Positions 22,745 to 34,415 of a DNA stretch of 64,000 bases are shown here, in pieces. The notes beneath the pieces were generated by a model. It did not search any database. It was not told the origin of the DNA and was given only the letters and a program-made list of their open reading frames with translations. A program made the translations under genes and the position numbers. This DNA comes from Harmothoe impar (lineage: Eukaryota; Annelida; Polychaeta; Phyllodocida; Polynoidae). Position 1 is the stretch's first letter. The number at the start of each line of letters is the position of its first letter. The stretch covers positions 18,777,166 through 18,841,165 of the forward strand of contig OX381717.1 of assembly GCA_947462335.1 (NCBI GenBank), read 5' to 3'.

Positions 22745-23074
22745 GGGAGTGTTCATATATTATTTACAGGGGGGGTGGTGAGATTTCGCGCGGAGGGGCG
22801 AAATTTGTTTACGACCCCCCCCCCCCCTCGAGAGCGCGTGGAACGTTTCGTGCCCCCCCCCTCGCCGAAGGCGGTGAAATTTTTCGCCCCCCCCCCCCTT
22901 TGAACTATAGTAACGCGCGGGCTTTTTTTGCTGAAAAGGGGCTTAAATTTTTACGCCCCCCCCCCTCAAGAGGGGTCAGAACTTTTTACGCCCCCCCCCT
23001 CGGGAGGGGTCGGAAATTTTTACGCCCCCCCCCAAACCCACCACCCCCCCTGTAACTAATAAATGAACACTCCC
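22745..23074. mobile_element. Harbinger-like MITE, copy 1
   Basis: The ends GGGAGTGTTCAT and ATGAACACTCCC are inverted and flanked on both sides by TTA (22742-22744, 23075-23077). Known: PIF/Harbinger elements duplicate TWA trinucleotides. The interior is built of poly-C/poly-G runs separated by ATTTTTACGCCCC-type words. Non-coding; the proline-rich frames are artefacts of the C runs. Confidence 0.75.
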
Positions 23075-23284
23075 TTAGCCCAAAAATAGGCGGTGCGCTC
23101 CCACTCCCAAGAAAAGGGGCATGCCCCATCTTTTTCCAAATCTTAGATCACAACAAGAGCCTAGGCTTTGGTGTAACACTCTTTTGAATGTGCTGTATTT
23201 TACATTAAAAGTGTGGTCTCATGATATCAGATACAATAAATATACCAAACAATCGGTCCAAGAAACTAGTATACAGGGTTATTT

Positions 23285-23560
23285 GCTCATGCCTACCTTG
23301 CTTGGAATTGGTAGATTTCCGTAAACGCTGGTCTTTACTCGGAGGGTGCCCCTTACGGTTTGGCCTCACGCCTTGGAGAACTCTGAATGTCTATAGTAGA
23401 AATCATATCATGGGGTCTCATCATTTTGAAAGTAAAGTTGTCTATCTGTTCAACCATCTCTAGGGGCCTGGGACACCTTCCTGAGAATCGGGAAACAGCC
23501 AGGCAAACTCTTCAAATTCAGCATTAATCAATGATTTGACAGAACGGCAGATTGCAAGCC
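23285..23560 (+). repeat. Dispersed ~275-bp repeat, copy 2
   Basis: Diverged partner of 19365-19645, in the same orientation. Confidence 0.5.
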
Positions 23561-24370
23561 ACTTCAGGTTAGATCTGGCCCACAAATGTAACTGTCAGGG
23601 ACCACTCCTAGTTCTTCAATGATACCGCTAAGACAAGTGGGGTTAATCTGAAGTATACCAGGCATTCTCCAGATATGATAAACTCTGATAGCATATTATA
23701 TGGAAAGTAAGGATGGCATTGAAGATGAACAAAGGTTAGATACCATAGTGGCTTGAATAGGCACCTGTGCTTATGAATTTTGATGGTACCATTTGATCTC
23801 TATCTTACCAGGATGGGCTGTCCCATACAATAAGCAGTTGTTTGCTCACCAGTCAAGACAATCTTAGATTTAGCAATGACCCTTAACATGAGTTAACTGC
23901 CGATTCTGCCACTCTCAAATACCTTGCGCTATGGTAAATAACAGTATTGCAGTATTGGAAGTAACAACGATTTTGAAAGTGAAAATAGAATAGATAATGT
24001 GACCGGTTTTATTGAACAAAAGTAATAAAATATCAGCACGACATTTCTCCCATGCTTAAACCCATTTTTGATGAACAGAATAGCATTTTTGGAGCGTTAC
24101 CAACACCCCAAACAGCAGTTTCATGAAGAAAACTTTCTTTAATTGGCAGGTCTTTATATTTTTATTTTCATAACATGGGTGTCGATATCTATCACCAGTT
24201 CATATAATTCATTTGAAAATGTGATTATTGAATAAGTGTTGACAAGGAGTGTAATTTACATAATAAGGGCTGGCTGTGGAAATTCAGACCAATGCGTCCT
24301 GCTCCCCCAGTCCCACCCTACCTCTCAAGGAATGAAGACATCCTTTCTTTGTAATTGTATACACAATACA

Positions 24371-24789
24371 CAGTCTATACAAAAAAAAACATTTTCACCA
24401 TGCAGGACATTCGGTCCTGCAGCGTTTTTCAAGTGCATGCCCAGCTAAATTTTTGCAGGCCCGGAGTATGATATTTGCAGCTAAAAATCAAATATAAAGT
24501 AATTAAGCGTTTTCACTGATAACGGAAATAAATAGAGTTGTTCCAATCATATAAATCTTCTCAATATTTAGATCTCAAAGAAAATTGGACAAATTTTTTA
24601 AGCCTTCTGCTTTATGCTCTTTAGTAGAAACCTTAGTAACAGTCTGATTTACAAGCCATAAAATCTAGCATGTAGGCAAAGATTTGCAAATTTTAGCAAG
24701 TCATTTGGGCCGGCAGTTACCACATATCTGCCGGACCAGCAGCCTATTTGCCGGCTATAGCCGGTGCTGGCAGGTTTTCGTATAGACTG
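24371..24789. mobile_element. MITE with CAGTCTATAC ends
   Basis: CAGTCTATAC...GTATAGACTG terminal inverted repeats bound 419 bp. Internal GCCGGC/CCGGC words cluster near the right end. No clear target duplication. Confidence 0.55.
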
Positions 24790-25084
24790 AATACCAGGTA
24801 CACAGTGTATTATAGTGGCGTCTCCCTAAATTTCCTACTGTTATCAAGATCATATCCCATAGAGGTAATGTGCTACAGCTTCATGATTTAACATAGAGAT
24901 TACTGTATCAGGTATGTAATGAAACACAACATTTTGAAATGTTTAATTAAGGATAATTCGGACAAACTGGTGGCGAGACGTTCAGGACCTTTAGAAACTC
25001 ACTAACCCCACCTGGTGGACATTCTCTGAATCTTTAAAAATTCACATACTCCCCCTGGTGTGTGTTCGTTCAGGGTTATTTTTT

Positions 25085-25178
25085 GAAAATATTTTAGCAA
25101 GTTTCCCCAAGAGAGCCTTGAACCCTCGACCTTTGGATCTACAGGCAGACACTCTACTCACTGAGCTAACCAGGCAAG
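25085..25178 (-). other. tRNA-like/SINE-like sequence
   Basis: On the minus strand TGGTTAGCTCAGTGAGTAGA resembles a D-arm with a pol III A-box, and GAGGGTTCAAGG resembles a T-arm B-box about 50 nt downstream. The acceptor and anticodon stems do not pair properly. This fits a tRNA-derived SINE head or tRNA pseudogene rather than a working tRNA. Confidence 0.5.
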
Positions 25179-25856
25179 TGTCAGCATGGTCCACTGGTGA
25201 GATAGTCAATGGTTCATGACTATAGTTTACAATATTCCATTTTGATATGTTAGCTATTCATTTCCTAAGTTATCATGGAAATTATAATGATAACCCACTC
25301 TGATATTTTGATATGTTACAGTATGGATATGTCCCCAACCTATGACTAAGTCTGGTGAGGAGTCCATACACCATTCTTCATAAACGCCATGTCATTAGGA
25401 CAGAACTCTGCCATTTTCAATGTAGAGATACCCATTCTGTGGAAGGCTGCAGTATTAATATGGCATGGTCAATCACTTCAATATTTGGGTTGAGCATTGA
25501 TCATATATATGTTGTTCAAGAAGTCTCAAGGGGTTTACATGCTATTTAGAGATATTCCGAATGATCCTTAATGAGAAAAAGGCCCAACTTTATTGTTTTT
25601 GTGATCAGCTTTTACATTCAGTTAGCTATTCGCTTTGTCTCTTTGCTGACTGTCGCTACTCCTAAGCCGCGGACCCACTGGCTCACCGAATCACCGCGGG
25701 CAGGCGGGAGAAAGCTGCGGGCAAGCAAGTCCAGCGGACTTGGGAAATTTCCGTGCGCGTTCCTACGCGCTGCCCTCCCGTATACTCCCGCTAGTACATG
25801 CCGCGGCGCGTGAGGCAGGCGAGCATACTGGGGAGCCCCGGGGGGGGGGGGGGGGG

Positions 25857-25985
25857 CTGTTCGACAGATTGCTGGTTCTACAGACGATTCGACAGGACAA
25901 TTCGACAGAATTTTCGGGACTGTTCGCCAGATTTTTGGGACTATTCGACAGATTTATTTTAAGAGCAAGACAATTCGACAGATAA
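25857..25985 (+). repeat. Irregular TTCGACAG iteration
   Basis: TTCGACAG or TTCGCCAG occurs six times in ~130 bp at irregular spacing, directly after a poly-G run (25838-25855). No coding signal. Confidence 0.6.
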
Positions 25986-26454
25986 CTTTTTTTCATGTCC
26001 AAAAGAATAGGTCCTAAAGGTAGCATGTTCTTCTTTGGTAATACGTATACACTCCAGGTTATAGCTGGTCAGACAGGACTAGAATCAGGCAGGTCAGCGC
26101 AGGTGGAGGGGGGGGACGTGAGGATGTGTGTGCGTGTTTTATTCCCAAGTTGTAATTTATCTGTTACAATATGCCTACCTCTCTGTATAAAAAAGAGTGT
26201 TATATCGTATGAGACACATAGTGCTTAACACATGTGTAATACAAAAAATAGGTAACAGATAAGATACTAATATGTTGCAGGTTCTTTGTGGGGTGGTTCA
26301 GTTTAGCAGTCAGCAGACAAACACAGTTTGTACTCAGTATAATCCCTGCAAGGATCACTGTGCTAAATGCTTTGTATTAGATTACAGTATATGCCAGTTT
26401 GTTTCAAAACAAAGCCAGCCGTCTAACAAACCATTTAGGGTGGTGCAGAGGGGT

Positions 26455-26645
26455 CCCCCACTGAGGTCGGAAAGTCGCCGAAATTAAGGGCTCCAGGTCA
26501 CAAAGTCGCTTTTTTGGACCCTTTTTCCTATTCACAATCTTGTGCAAAAGTCGCCAGGTCGCTTAGATTATTGCCAAAGGTCGAAAGTCGCCTCCAAAAC
26601 AGCCCAGGTCTACGGGTACAGGTCGCCAGGTCACTTTTGACCCAT
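26455..26645 (+). repeat. Irregular AGTCGCC/GGTCGC iteration
   Basis: AAGTCGCC, AGGTCGC, AGGTCAC and AAAGTCGC words recur about ten times. It resembles the ATGTC family in style but not in sequence. Confidence 0.5.
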
Positions 26646-27086
26646 CTGGAGCCACATTTAGCACCTTTAGTTAGGGCAGACACCGGGACAGACACCTGCC
26701 CTTTCATCTAGGCCACAGTTTGAAATGCCCTGGGATTAGAGCAGAACAGGACTGCTGTATACACACGGATATGATTGTTTGTAGTTTGCTCTGATTATTT
26801 TATAATAAGTGTCAGTTTATCGGGGGGTGGGGGGGGGGGGGGCTTGTCATACAGAGGCTGGTGACTGGTCTATTGAGTCACTTTTCAATGCTAAACACAC
26901 ACTCTGTGCATCAGGGGCACTGCCATGAAATACCCGGACTACTGTATACTATTATAGTGTGATTAGGGCCGTGCAGAGTGTACTGTGCCCGGATGGTGCA
27001 GTACCCGGACTATCGTCGCCCGGACTAAGGTGACGCCACTGTAAGACACCACAAGGAGGACCCATATTTGGAACATACTGCTCAGT

Positions 27087-27375
27087 GTTGCCTAAATGAC
27101 ACCGGCACACCGACTTTTGCCGGTGTAGAATCTTAACGGCCACAATGGCCGGCCATGATCTCAGCTTTCCAAAAGTGCAAGAACTTTTCAGATAGTCCTA
27201 TTAGAAGGAAAGCTATGGCCATGTAACGATTATCAATAAATTTACACATATTTTTAATAATACATTTTGTCTGTATCTATCAACATCCACCTTGTCATGG
27301 CACCAATGCAGCACCAGTTCTAAAAAAAGCGTGCACTAATGAAATATGGTCGCTAGCGGCCGGTAAAAGGTTAAG
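27087..27375 (+). mobile_element. Partial CAGTGTTGCC-type DNA element
   Basis: It starts CAGTGTTGCCTAAATGACAC and shares GCCGG(T/C)GTAGAATCT and ATCTCAGCTT words with the complete copy at 56990-57366. The right end is missing or degraded. Confidence 0.5.
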
Positions 27376-27542
27376 GGTTCAACAGATTAAGGCCTGCTGG
27401 GCAGTATTGTTTCCCAGGACACAGACAACCCTTCACATGCCCCCTCCCCCCCCCCCCACACATACACACACACACACTCATCTATGACGTCATGACATGA
27501 CATTACGTCTTGTGACCATTTATACTGGTGCCGTGGTCCCAC

Positions 27543-27650
27543 TGTGGGGCCCTTGATGGGGGGGGGGGTCCCCATGTCGTATGTCCGACTTAAGAAATGC
27601 CCTATGTCCCATGTCACTAAAGAAAACCCCATGTCGCTAGTGTCACTAAT
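27543..27650 (+). repeat. ATGTC-iterated dispersed repeat, short copy
   Basis: GGGGCCCTTGATGGGGG, then CCCCATGTCGTATGTCCGAC with AAGAAATGCCCTATGTCCC; same start as 17013. Confidence 0.65.
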
Positions 27651-28323
27651 AATTGATATTGATTAACCCTGGAAACTTATGACTTTTTCCTTAAGAAATG
27701 AAAAATAAATATTCCGAGCCCGCAAATTTATGTGCAGGCCCATAGCTCCTTTAACACTCCTCTGTCCATAATGAAAATAAATGACATTCCGCTACCCAAG
27801 ATACACTGTAACCATAAATTACAGTCACCTATCTATAAGAAACGTATGACATGACATCACTGAATTGTACATATTGTTCTACTTTTCAACCTTTGAAAAT
27901 TGCAGTGTAAACCGTGACATTGTTTGAATAAAAAGTCTTACAATCTTACAAATCTTACGAGCTACGGGCCCGATTAGACCATGGCCGAAAAGGTTAATGT
28001 CTACCCCTGGAAGGGGTGGATTTACTGGTGGCAGTGGATTTACTGGTGGCAGCAAACTGAAGGTAATGACTAGGGGAATCTCTAGAGAATGGATTTATAC
28101 TTTCTTTTGACATTTGGATTTCCCCCTGATGTAGACACTTTTGAAAAATCTATAGGCCTAGGCCTAATGCCAAAATCTTCACTAATATTTCCTGTTTCCC
28201 TATGACTTTCATTTTCCTTGCTTTTCCTCCTTTCTTCTGCAATAATTCTTTTTTCAAACATGATGTCATGCGCCACATGACCCCCCCCCCTCCCCCCTTA
28301 TCATGTTTTGTCATGGTACATGG

Positions 28324-29585
28324 TAGGGGAGACCGGGGAAACACGGAACCCGGGGCAAAACGGACCCGACCCCTAACTCAGTTCTCAGGTATAAATTCCA
28401 TATCTTTGTCAAATTGGCTGATAAAATTGATAAAAATAACATGATTTTTTAAAAATTCGATGCTACCTATGGTATTCCGGATTCCAAAAAGAAAAAACTG
28501 AAACTAGAGATCTTGATCTTATTTTGCATAAGCTTATCAGTTTATAAGCTTCTGAGATTTAAATAAGAGGTAGGCCCCCTATATGTTAATGTTTTATGGA
28601 TAAAACAATAATATTTTATAGCTAAAATATATATACAGAGCTGCACGCTAAAGTGACCGAGTGACTGGTTATTGCACAAGTGGGAGTAGGCCCGTATTGC
28701 ACGCTGGCCGCAGGCCTAGTGCAATACGGGCCTACTCCCACTTGTGCAATAGCCAGTCAAGAGGACACTTTCAAGTGACGCTCTGTATTTATTTCAGGGT
28801 ATTTCAATCTAAAATAGATATCCAATCCATGTTCGCTCACTTCCACGATTTTTTTTTACTTCCGCGGTGTTTGTTTAATTCCGTCAGCCGCCATTTTGAA
28901 TTCCGCATAGGTCACGTGACCCTTGGGAGCGTGCAATTCAGCTACAGCATGCAATACAGCCTAAGGTTATTGCACGCTGTCCCAGGGAACGGAACTCCCA
29001 TTGCTTTAACCTTGTTGTCCCGTATTCACCATGAAATAATGTGTAACATATTTGCAAAGTCATTGGAAAAAATATTACCCTACAGTTATTTATTTTGGCA
29101 AAATCATTTTTTCACATATTTTCATGAAGCTGGGGCAAAACGGACCCCCCCCCCCATACAATCATAATTCCTATGGTGAAACCCCATAGAAATGATCACA
29201 ACATGAAAAAATAACCATGCTTGGCCTAAAAAATTATAAGAATGATGAGACATGTTTAAATATAAAATTATTTCTTATAAGCCAATTTTCATTTTTGGGG
29301 GTATTTTTGGGGTTGTAATGCAAAATTATGAAATTTCCAGGGTCCTTTTTGCCCTGCCCCAAAAACCCTTTTGCCCCGGGACTTTTAGCCCATGACCTTC
29401 GTAGGTCAGAATATCTTATGCTATCCCACTATGCTATTAATGATACTAGCACAATATTAATTATTTTCATGGATGGTATACTTCTATGCTTTGTTATGAA
29501 AAAATAAATGTTTCAATTCAGGGGTTTACGTCTGAGTTATTTGCCATCTTCCCTTAAGGGGTCCGTTTTGCTCCGGTCTCCCCTA
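28324..29585. mobile_element. TA-flanked element with GGGGAGACCGG ends, carrying a nested insertion
   Basis: TAGGGGAGACCGG (28324) is inverted as CCGGTCTCCCCTA (ending 29585). Subterminal GCAAAACGGACC is mirrored as GGTCCGTTTTGC. A second GGGGCAAAACGGACC copy lies at 29133-29148. The 405-bp hairpin repeat 28635-29039 is inserted within it. No ORF of significance. Confidence 0.7.
28635..29039 (+). repeat. Covarying-hairpin dispersed repeat, copy 1
   Basis: It starts ACAGAGCTGCACGCTAAA and ends CCGTATTCACCATGAAATAA. A 40-bp hairpin (28663-28702 with 28719-28758, 16-nt loop, one mismatch) is followed by TGACGCTCTGTATTTATTTC, CCGCCATTTTG, GGTCACGTGACCC and repeated GTGCAATAC words. Copy 2 is at 63126-63542. 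Confidence 0.8.
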
Positions 29586-29821
29586 CCCCCCCCCCCCCAG
29601 GGGGGCCACTCTCAAATTTATGGATACCATGTGCGTACATCACTCTGAATTTGACCCCCTTTTCCCGGGACAAAATTACACAAAAACATACCCCTTTTCC
29701 CGGGATAACCCCCTAAAATACGAAGAAACCATGCCCCTTTCTGTGTGACACCACCCCAAATAGGCTAATATTGGACCCCTTTTATCGGAATACCCTATGC
29801 TGTGCTAAAGTAGACTCCTAA

Positions 29822-30141
29822 GGGAGTGCTCATTTTTTAACAACAGGGGGGGTGGTGGATTTGGGGGGGGGGTAAAAAATTTGGACCCCTTGACCGGGGG
29901 GGGGGGTAAAAAATTTAGACCCCTCTTGGGGGGGGGGGTGAAAAAAATTCAACCTGTTTTGAGGGAAAAAGCCCGCGGGGTACTATGCTACAAAGGGGCG
30001 CAAACGCGCGCGTTTTTCGGCCTGCCGGGGGGGGGGGGTAAAAAATTTCGACCCCCTCTGGCGGGGGGGGGTGAAAAAATTTCGCAAGCTCCGCGCGAAA
30101 TCTCACCGCCCCCCCCCTGTTGTTAAAAAATGAGCACTCCC
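29822..30141. mobile_element. Harbinger-like MITE, copy 2
   Basis: Ends GGGAGTGCTCAT/ATGAGCACTCCC are flanked by TAA on both sides (29819-29821, 30142-30144). The interior iterates G runs with GTAAAAAATTT and GACCCC words, mirroring the copy at 22745. Confidence 0.75.
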
Positions 30142-30534
30142 TAATAGCGGAATAATCACCAAGATATGCCAAAATGGGACCCCTTTATAGGGGGTTGCTA
30201 CCCTAAATTTGGGACAAATTCCCTCAAAATATACCCCTTTTCAAAGGGACTTTTTGATTATTTAATTGCATATTCTTGGTCTAAAAACATACCCCTTTTG
30301 TCCCAAAATAGCCCAAAATGCACCCCTATTGGCGGGTCCCCTTTCCCGGTTTTTTGTGTACGCACATGGTTACTATAGACCATATAGGGAGTGGCCCCCC
30401 TGGGCCCCCCCTACCCCCCTCCAGCATGAAGTCATTTATGGACAGCCCCTTTCCTCCCTTGTTCGATAGGAGAGTTCCTGAAGTCCAGGGCTTTTGGCAG
30501 AGTCGTATTTGAGAGTGGGGACCCCCCTACCCCC

Positions 30535-30646
30535 TCCCAGTGGGCACAGGCCATCGAATCAACATTGAAAACTGGTTGACAATGTTGATTCAATGTTGAT
30601 TTAATCTTGATTCAACATTGAACTGAAATTTGTGCCCACTGGGCTA
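30535..30646. mobile_element. ~110-bp hairpin MITE with CCCAGTGGGCACA ends
   Basis: CCCAGTGGGCACA and TGTGCCCACTGGG are inverted around ATTGATTCAACATTGA-type words that can fold on each other. Confidence 0.65.
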
Positions 30647-30822
30647 CCCCCCTCGCCAGCCCCTTCCCCCTTCCCCAGCGCCCCTCCCCCTTCCCCCTTC
30701 CCCAGCCCCCTCCCCCTCCCCCTCCCCCCCTCCCCAGCCCTCCCTCCCCCCTCCCCCTCCCCCCCCCCCCCCAGTCCTCCCTCTTCCCTCCCCTCCCCCC
30801 CCCCCCCCCCCCCGGGCGTCCG

Positions 30823-31022
30823 NNNNNNNNNNNNNNNNNNNNNNNNNNNNNNNNNNNNNNNNNNNNNNNNNNNNNNNNNNNNNNNNNNNNNNNNNNNNNN
30901 NNNNNNNNNNNNNNNNNNNNNNNNNNNNNNNNNNNNNNNNNNNNNNNNNNNNNNNNNNNNNNNNNNNNNNNNNNNNNNNNNNNNNNNNNNNNNNNNNNNN
31001 NNNNNNNNNNNNNNNNNNNNNN
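30823..31022. other. Assembly gap (200 N)
   Basis: Exactly 200 N follow ~160 bp of C-rich simple sequence. Any frame spanning it is meaningless. Confidence 1.
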
Positions 31023-32589
31023 GTGTTGCGATTTACAATATTGGCAACAGTTGCCCCTTGTTATTATGTCAATAATCAACACTTTCTGGCCCATGTTTCG
31101 CGTTGTGGGATTTGACCTTAAGTGTGGTGTACTGCACCCGAGAGACAACAGTCGCCTCCTCCAGGATATCCCGCATACTAACACCAGGCGGGAAGAACCC
31201 AAACACACTTTTTCCCGGTCATTTGGATATAGTATGTTTAACCCTCGGATGACATAATAACGTAGTATAAACCCATACAGTATTAATAATTTGGCATTGC
31301 AATTACTATTTTGGCTTTGGCATGAACAATTCACATTGGTATTTGGCATTTTGGCATGGGCAAGTCGCACCGGCCTTCCATCTTAACCTTAGCTGGTGGC
31401 TATAAGTGCATACTTATCTATTCAAACATGATAACCTCTGAGGAGGTACACATATGATAATCGGGAAGAATCAGGCCCAAAAAAATACATAGATCTACTG
31501 CACTCTTTAGATCGAAAATACAATCTACCGTAAACCTTGTGTATAGGCTACAGCTTATAGGATCAGCATAAAGCAAGTTTTTAGATGTATACTACTGTAT
31601 TAAAGCTGGGCTGTCAGGGAATAAGTTCAGCATTTTTGATACATGGACTAAAATAACAGTTCCACCAGAGGGCAGCAGTGTTTGGACATCGGCCCATGAG
31701 CATTGCCCAGCTACAACATATTCACCCTATCTTGTGCCTGTAAGAGCTGAGCTCCCAGCCCTTAAGAGCCCCCTTGTGAATCCATATTGAACTATATCCA
31801 AAAGTGCTTTTGGCCTCACTTCAACCATGACGGTCAAGCTTTAAATAAAGACACCACGATCAGCTCCCCTGTGGGACTAGGCCCAGAACTATAAAGTGTA
31901 GGTGTGCCAATTGTATGCGAGTTGGATATGAGGTTTTACGGTAGATGAAGTTGCTACTTGAACTATGTTTATACAGGGGGAAGGGGGAGAAGGAGAGATA
32001 CAAAGTTCATTGTTCACAAATAAAATTGTCTGAAGGACAATGAGCTCTAAAGATTTAAGTTTGAGGGTGGTGTTGAGTGAGAAATTAAATGGCACACGGT
32101 AGAATAGTGCATATTCTGTCTTTTTGCAAATATCATGTAATGTAAAGTAAAAACTATTGTACATAGCCATTAAAGGTACAAACCAGACTAAACAAATATC
32201 ACTGATAACTATGATATACCCCATTAGCTATGCCATGAGCGTATTGACACTATCTTCAATATTTTACATTTCTTCTCATCGGATGGAGCCACATTCAGTA
32301 ACATATCAATTTTTCTTTCTTGTCCAGACAGCTGAATTCTGTTTGAATTTCCATTGTACTGGGGTGCACTAAGGGGATATAATGATGGGATGACAGGATA
32401 ATGGAACAGTCTAGATGGGAGTAACATATGTTTAGCGCGATAAACTAAGTGCAAGTCACCCATGATGTCTCGCCAGGCCCTGTCTGAGTGTGTGTGTGTG
32501 GGGGGGGGGGGGGGGGGGGGGCAGGGTATCATATTACACTGACACGTGGATGGCATGCGTGAGGGCCGGAATAACGATGAATCGGTTAT
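31023..32589. other. Non-coding stretch after the gap
   Basis: It holds the duplicated 100-bp segment (31023-31122), the repeat shared with 13715-13960 (31400-31500) and a poly-G run (32500-32520). I see no exon. Confidence 0.5.
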
Positions 32590-33060
32590 GGTGAGACAAA
32601 GTAGGGGTAGGAGAAAGCATGGGTAGAGTGAAACCCCTGCTTTCTCCAGTAAGCATGGGTATTGGGACATTCACCCAGACATTGTTACAAAAACCTGTTT
32701 TTTGGGAGTTAATCCTGGTATATGGGTACACATACCCATGCATTGTGTAGAAAGCATGGGTACTGGCACAGTACCCATGCTTTGTAAGTTATACCAGGAT
32801 TAAGTAGTACATGTACCCATCCTTTGCTCTACCCCTGCTTTCTCTAGTTAATCCTGGTATAAGGGACAAAAGCCAGGATTAACTCCCTTAACCAGGGTTA
32901 AGAGTACCTTAACCCAGGCTTTGGCCCCTTAACTTGGCTTTAGGGCCTTATACCTGGATTAAGGTCTCTAAACCCTGGTTAAGGGAGTTAATCCTGGTAT
33001 AAGGGACCAAAAGCCGGCTTTTGGGCCCAAAAGCCGGCTTTTGGTCCCAGGATTAATAAG
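32590..33060. repeat. Palindrome-rich block
   Basis: Modules AGTTAATCCTGGTATAAGGG, GCATGGGTA and TTAACCCAGG recur in both orientations. GCATGGGTACT and AGTACCCATGC form a tight hairpin near 32752-32780. Bases 33003-33048 are a perfect 46-bp palindrome built from two 18-bp palindromes (CCAAAAGCCGGCTTTTGG) around GGGCCC; imperfect arms continue outward into TAATCCTGG/AGGATTA. Confidence 0.85.
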
Positions 33061-34030
33061 GATTATAAGGGAAGTTTACCCATTAGGCTTGCCATAGACA
33101 TCTATACTCTGATCTATAGGGAGGATAGCCTACATGGCATAGGAGCCGCCATTTTCTTACTGTCCCCTGACTCAGAGCAGTGCATTGTGGGTAAACCTGT
33201 TATCAGCCACGTACTGTTCACACCTAGGAACAATGGCAACAGATAACACTGATAAGACTGATGGGTGACATCCCACCCCTATCTTAATCACCTCCCCATT
33301 GTCTCAGGTGTGAAGTGAGGGACTTAGCCTGATTGAAAGACAATGCATTGATTACATTCTGAATGACTGACATGTGGTCACCCACAGAGGTGCTAATGCT
33401 CTATTTCTTTGAGATTTGAAATATTCACATTGCTGTAAGCTTATCTCATTAAACACCATGTTATGGGGAAAACATTGATCTAATTTATACAGAATATAAA
33501 CAGATAGTAAATGAGAGAGAACCCTCCAAAGTAAACTGCACAAAGGGGGAAAATGGAGGCTTGACACACGACTACCTGAGCCTCCTGGCACATGCCTCTG
33601 GAACCAGCATAGGCTCTCCCCCATATAGTCTGGCCAAAAGTACTTGGCATATATTCAAGAGTAAATGTCTCACCATAAAAAAACACATAGATTGATTACT
33701 CAAAAATACACTGAAAAGTCGCCAAACTTTTGGGGTCCCACTGCCTAGTAGCACCACTTGTTGGCACACATCAGATCTAAATGGCATGACAAGATGTCAC
33801 TGTGTCTCTTTGTACAGTCTACTTTGGTCATTTCTCGCAGTGAATTTTTTATGAATTAATGTATGGATTTTGCATGCATGACATCTGAATATCATATTGT
33901 ATGAATTTATGCATCTACCAAGATTTTAAATTTCCTATCCTAACACTGAAATAAATAAGAATTAAAGAATTAAATTCTGCTTGGAGAGTGGCCAAACATC
34001 TGTGTGGAGAGTGAAGGGAGAGTCACTGAA
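33061..34030. other. Non-coding stretch before the retrotransposon
   Basis: No exon or clear repeat is recognised. It includes GTAAACCTGTTATCAG...AACACTGATAAGACTGA, similar in wording to 58090-58190. Confidence 0.4.
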
Positions 34031-34415
34031 CATTGATTGATTGAATTTCCTTTATTTATACTGAATAAAGATAGGTCAAAGACCTGTATTCTTCTAGATC
34101 CAGTCGATTGAACAGAATCAGACTGAGTAATATATGACAAATGGTGTATGTATATATGTAATGCAAGAAATATAAAAGAGGCATAGGCTTAGAGCCATGA
34201 CTTAGTATAATAGTAGCAGATGTTAGTATATGCCATGTTGTGGTGGTGGTGATGTTACTACCACATGGAAGATGTAATTTCCATATATGGGACAGATGGT
34301 AATGTCCAAGCTAGATGATGGTCAGTCATTTAGCTGTGGTCATAAGGTCAAAAGAAGGTTCCTGGTGAACACGTAAACACACAAATGTCCAGATTATATT
34401 AAATATAATACTAAT

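Noticed and set aside
28661..29167. 168-codon plus-strand frame
   Set aside because: It lies entirely within the hairpin repeat and its host element.
30612..31370. Long frames running across the N gap
   Set aside because: They consist of unknown residues flanked by proline- or glycine-rich translation of C/G runs.
32224..32670. 148-codon minus-strand frame
   Set aside because: It runs through a poly-G/C tract and the palindrome block; no domain.
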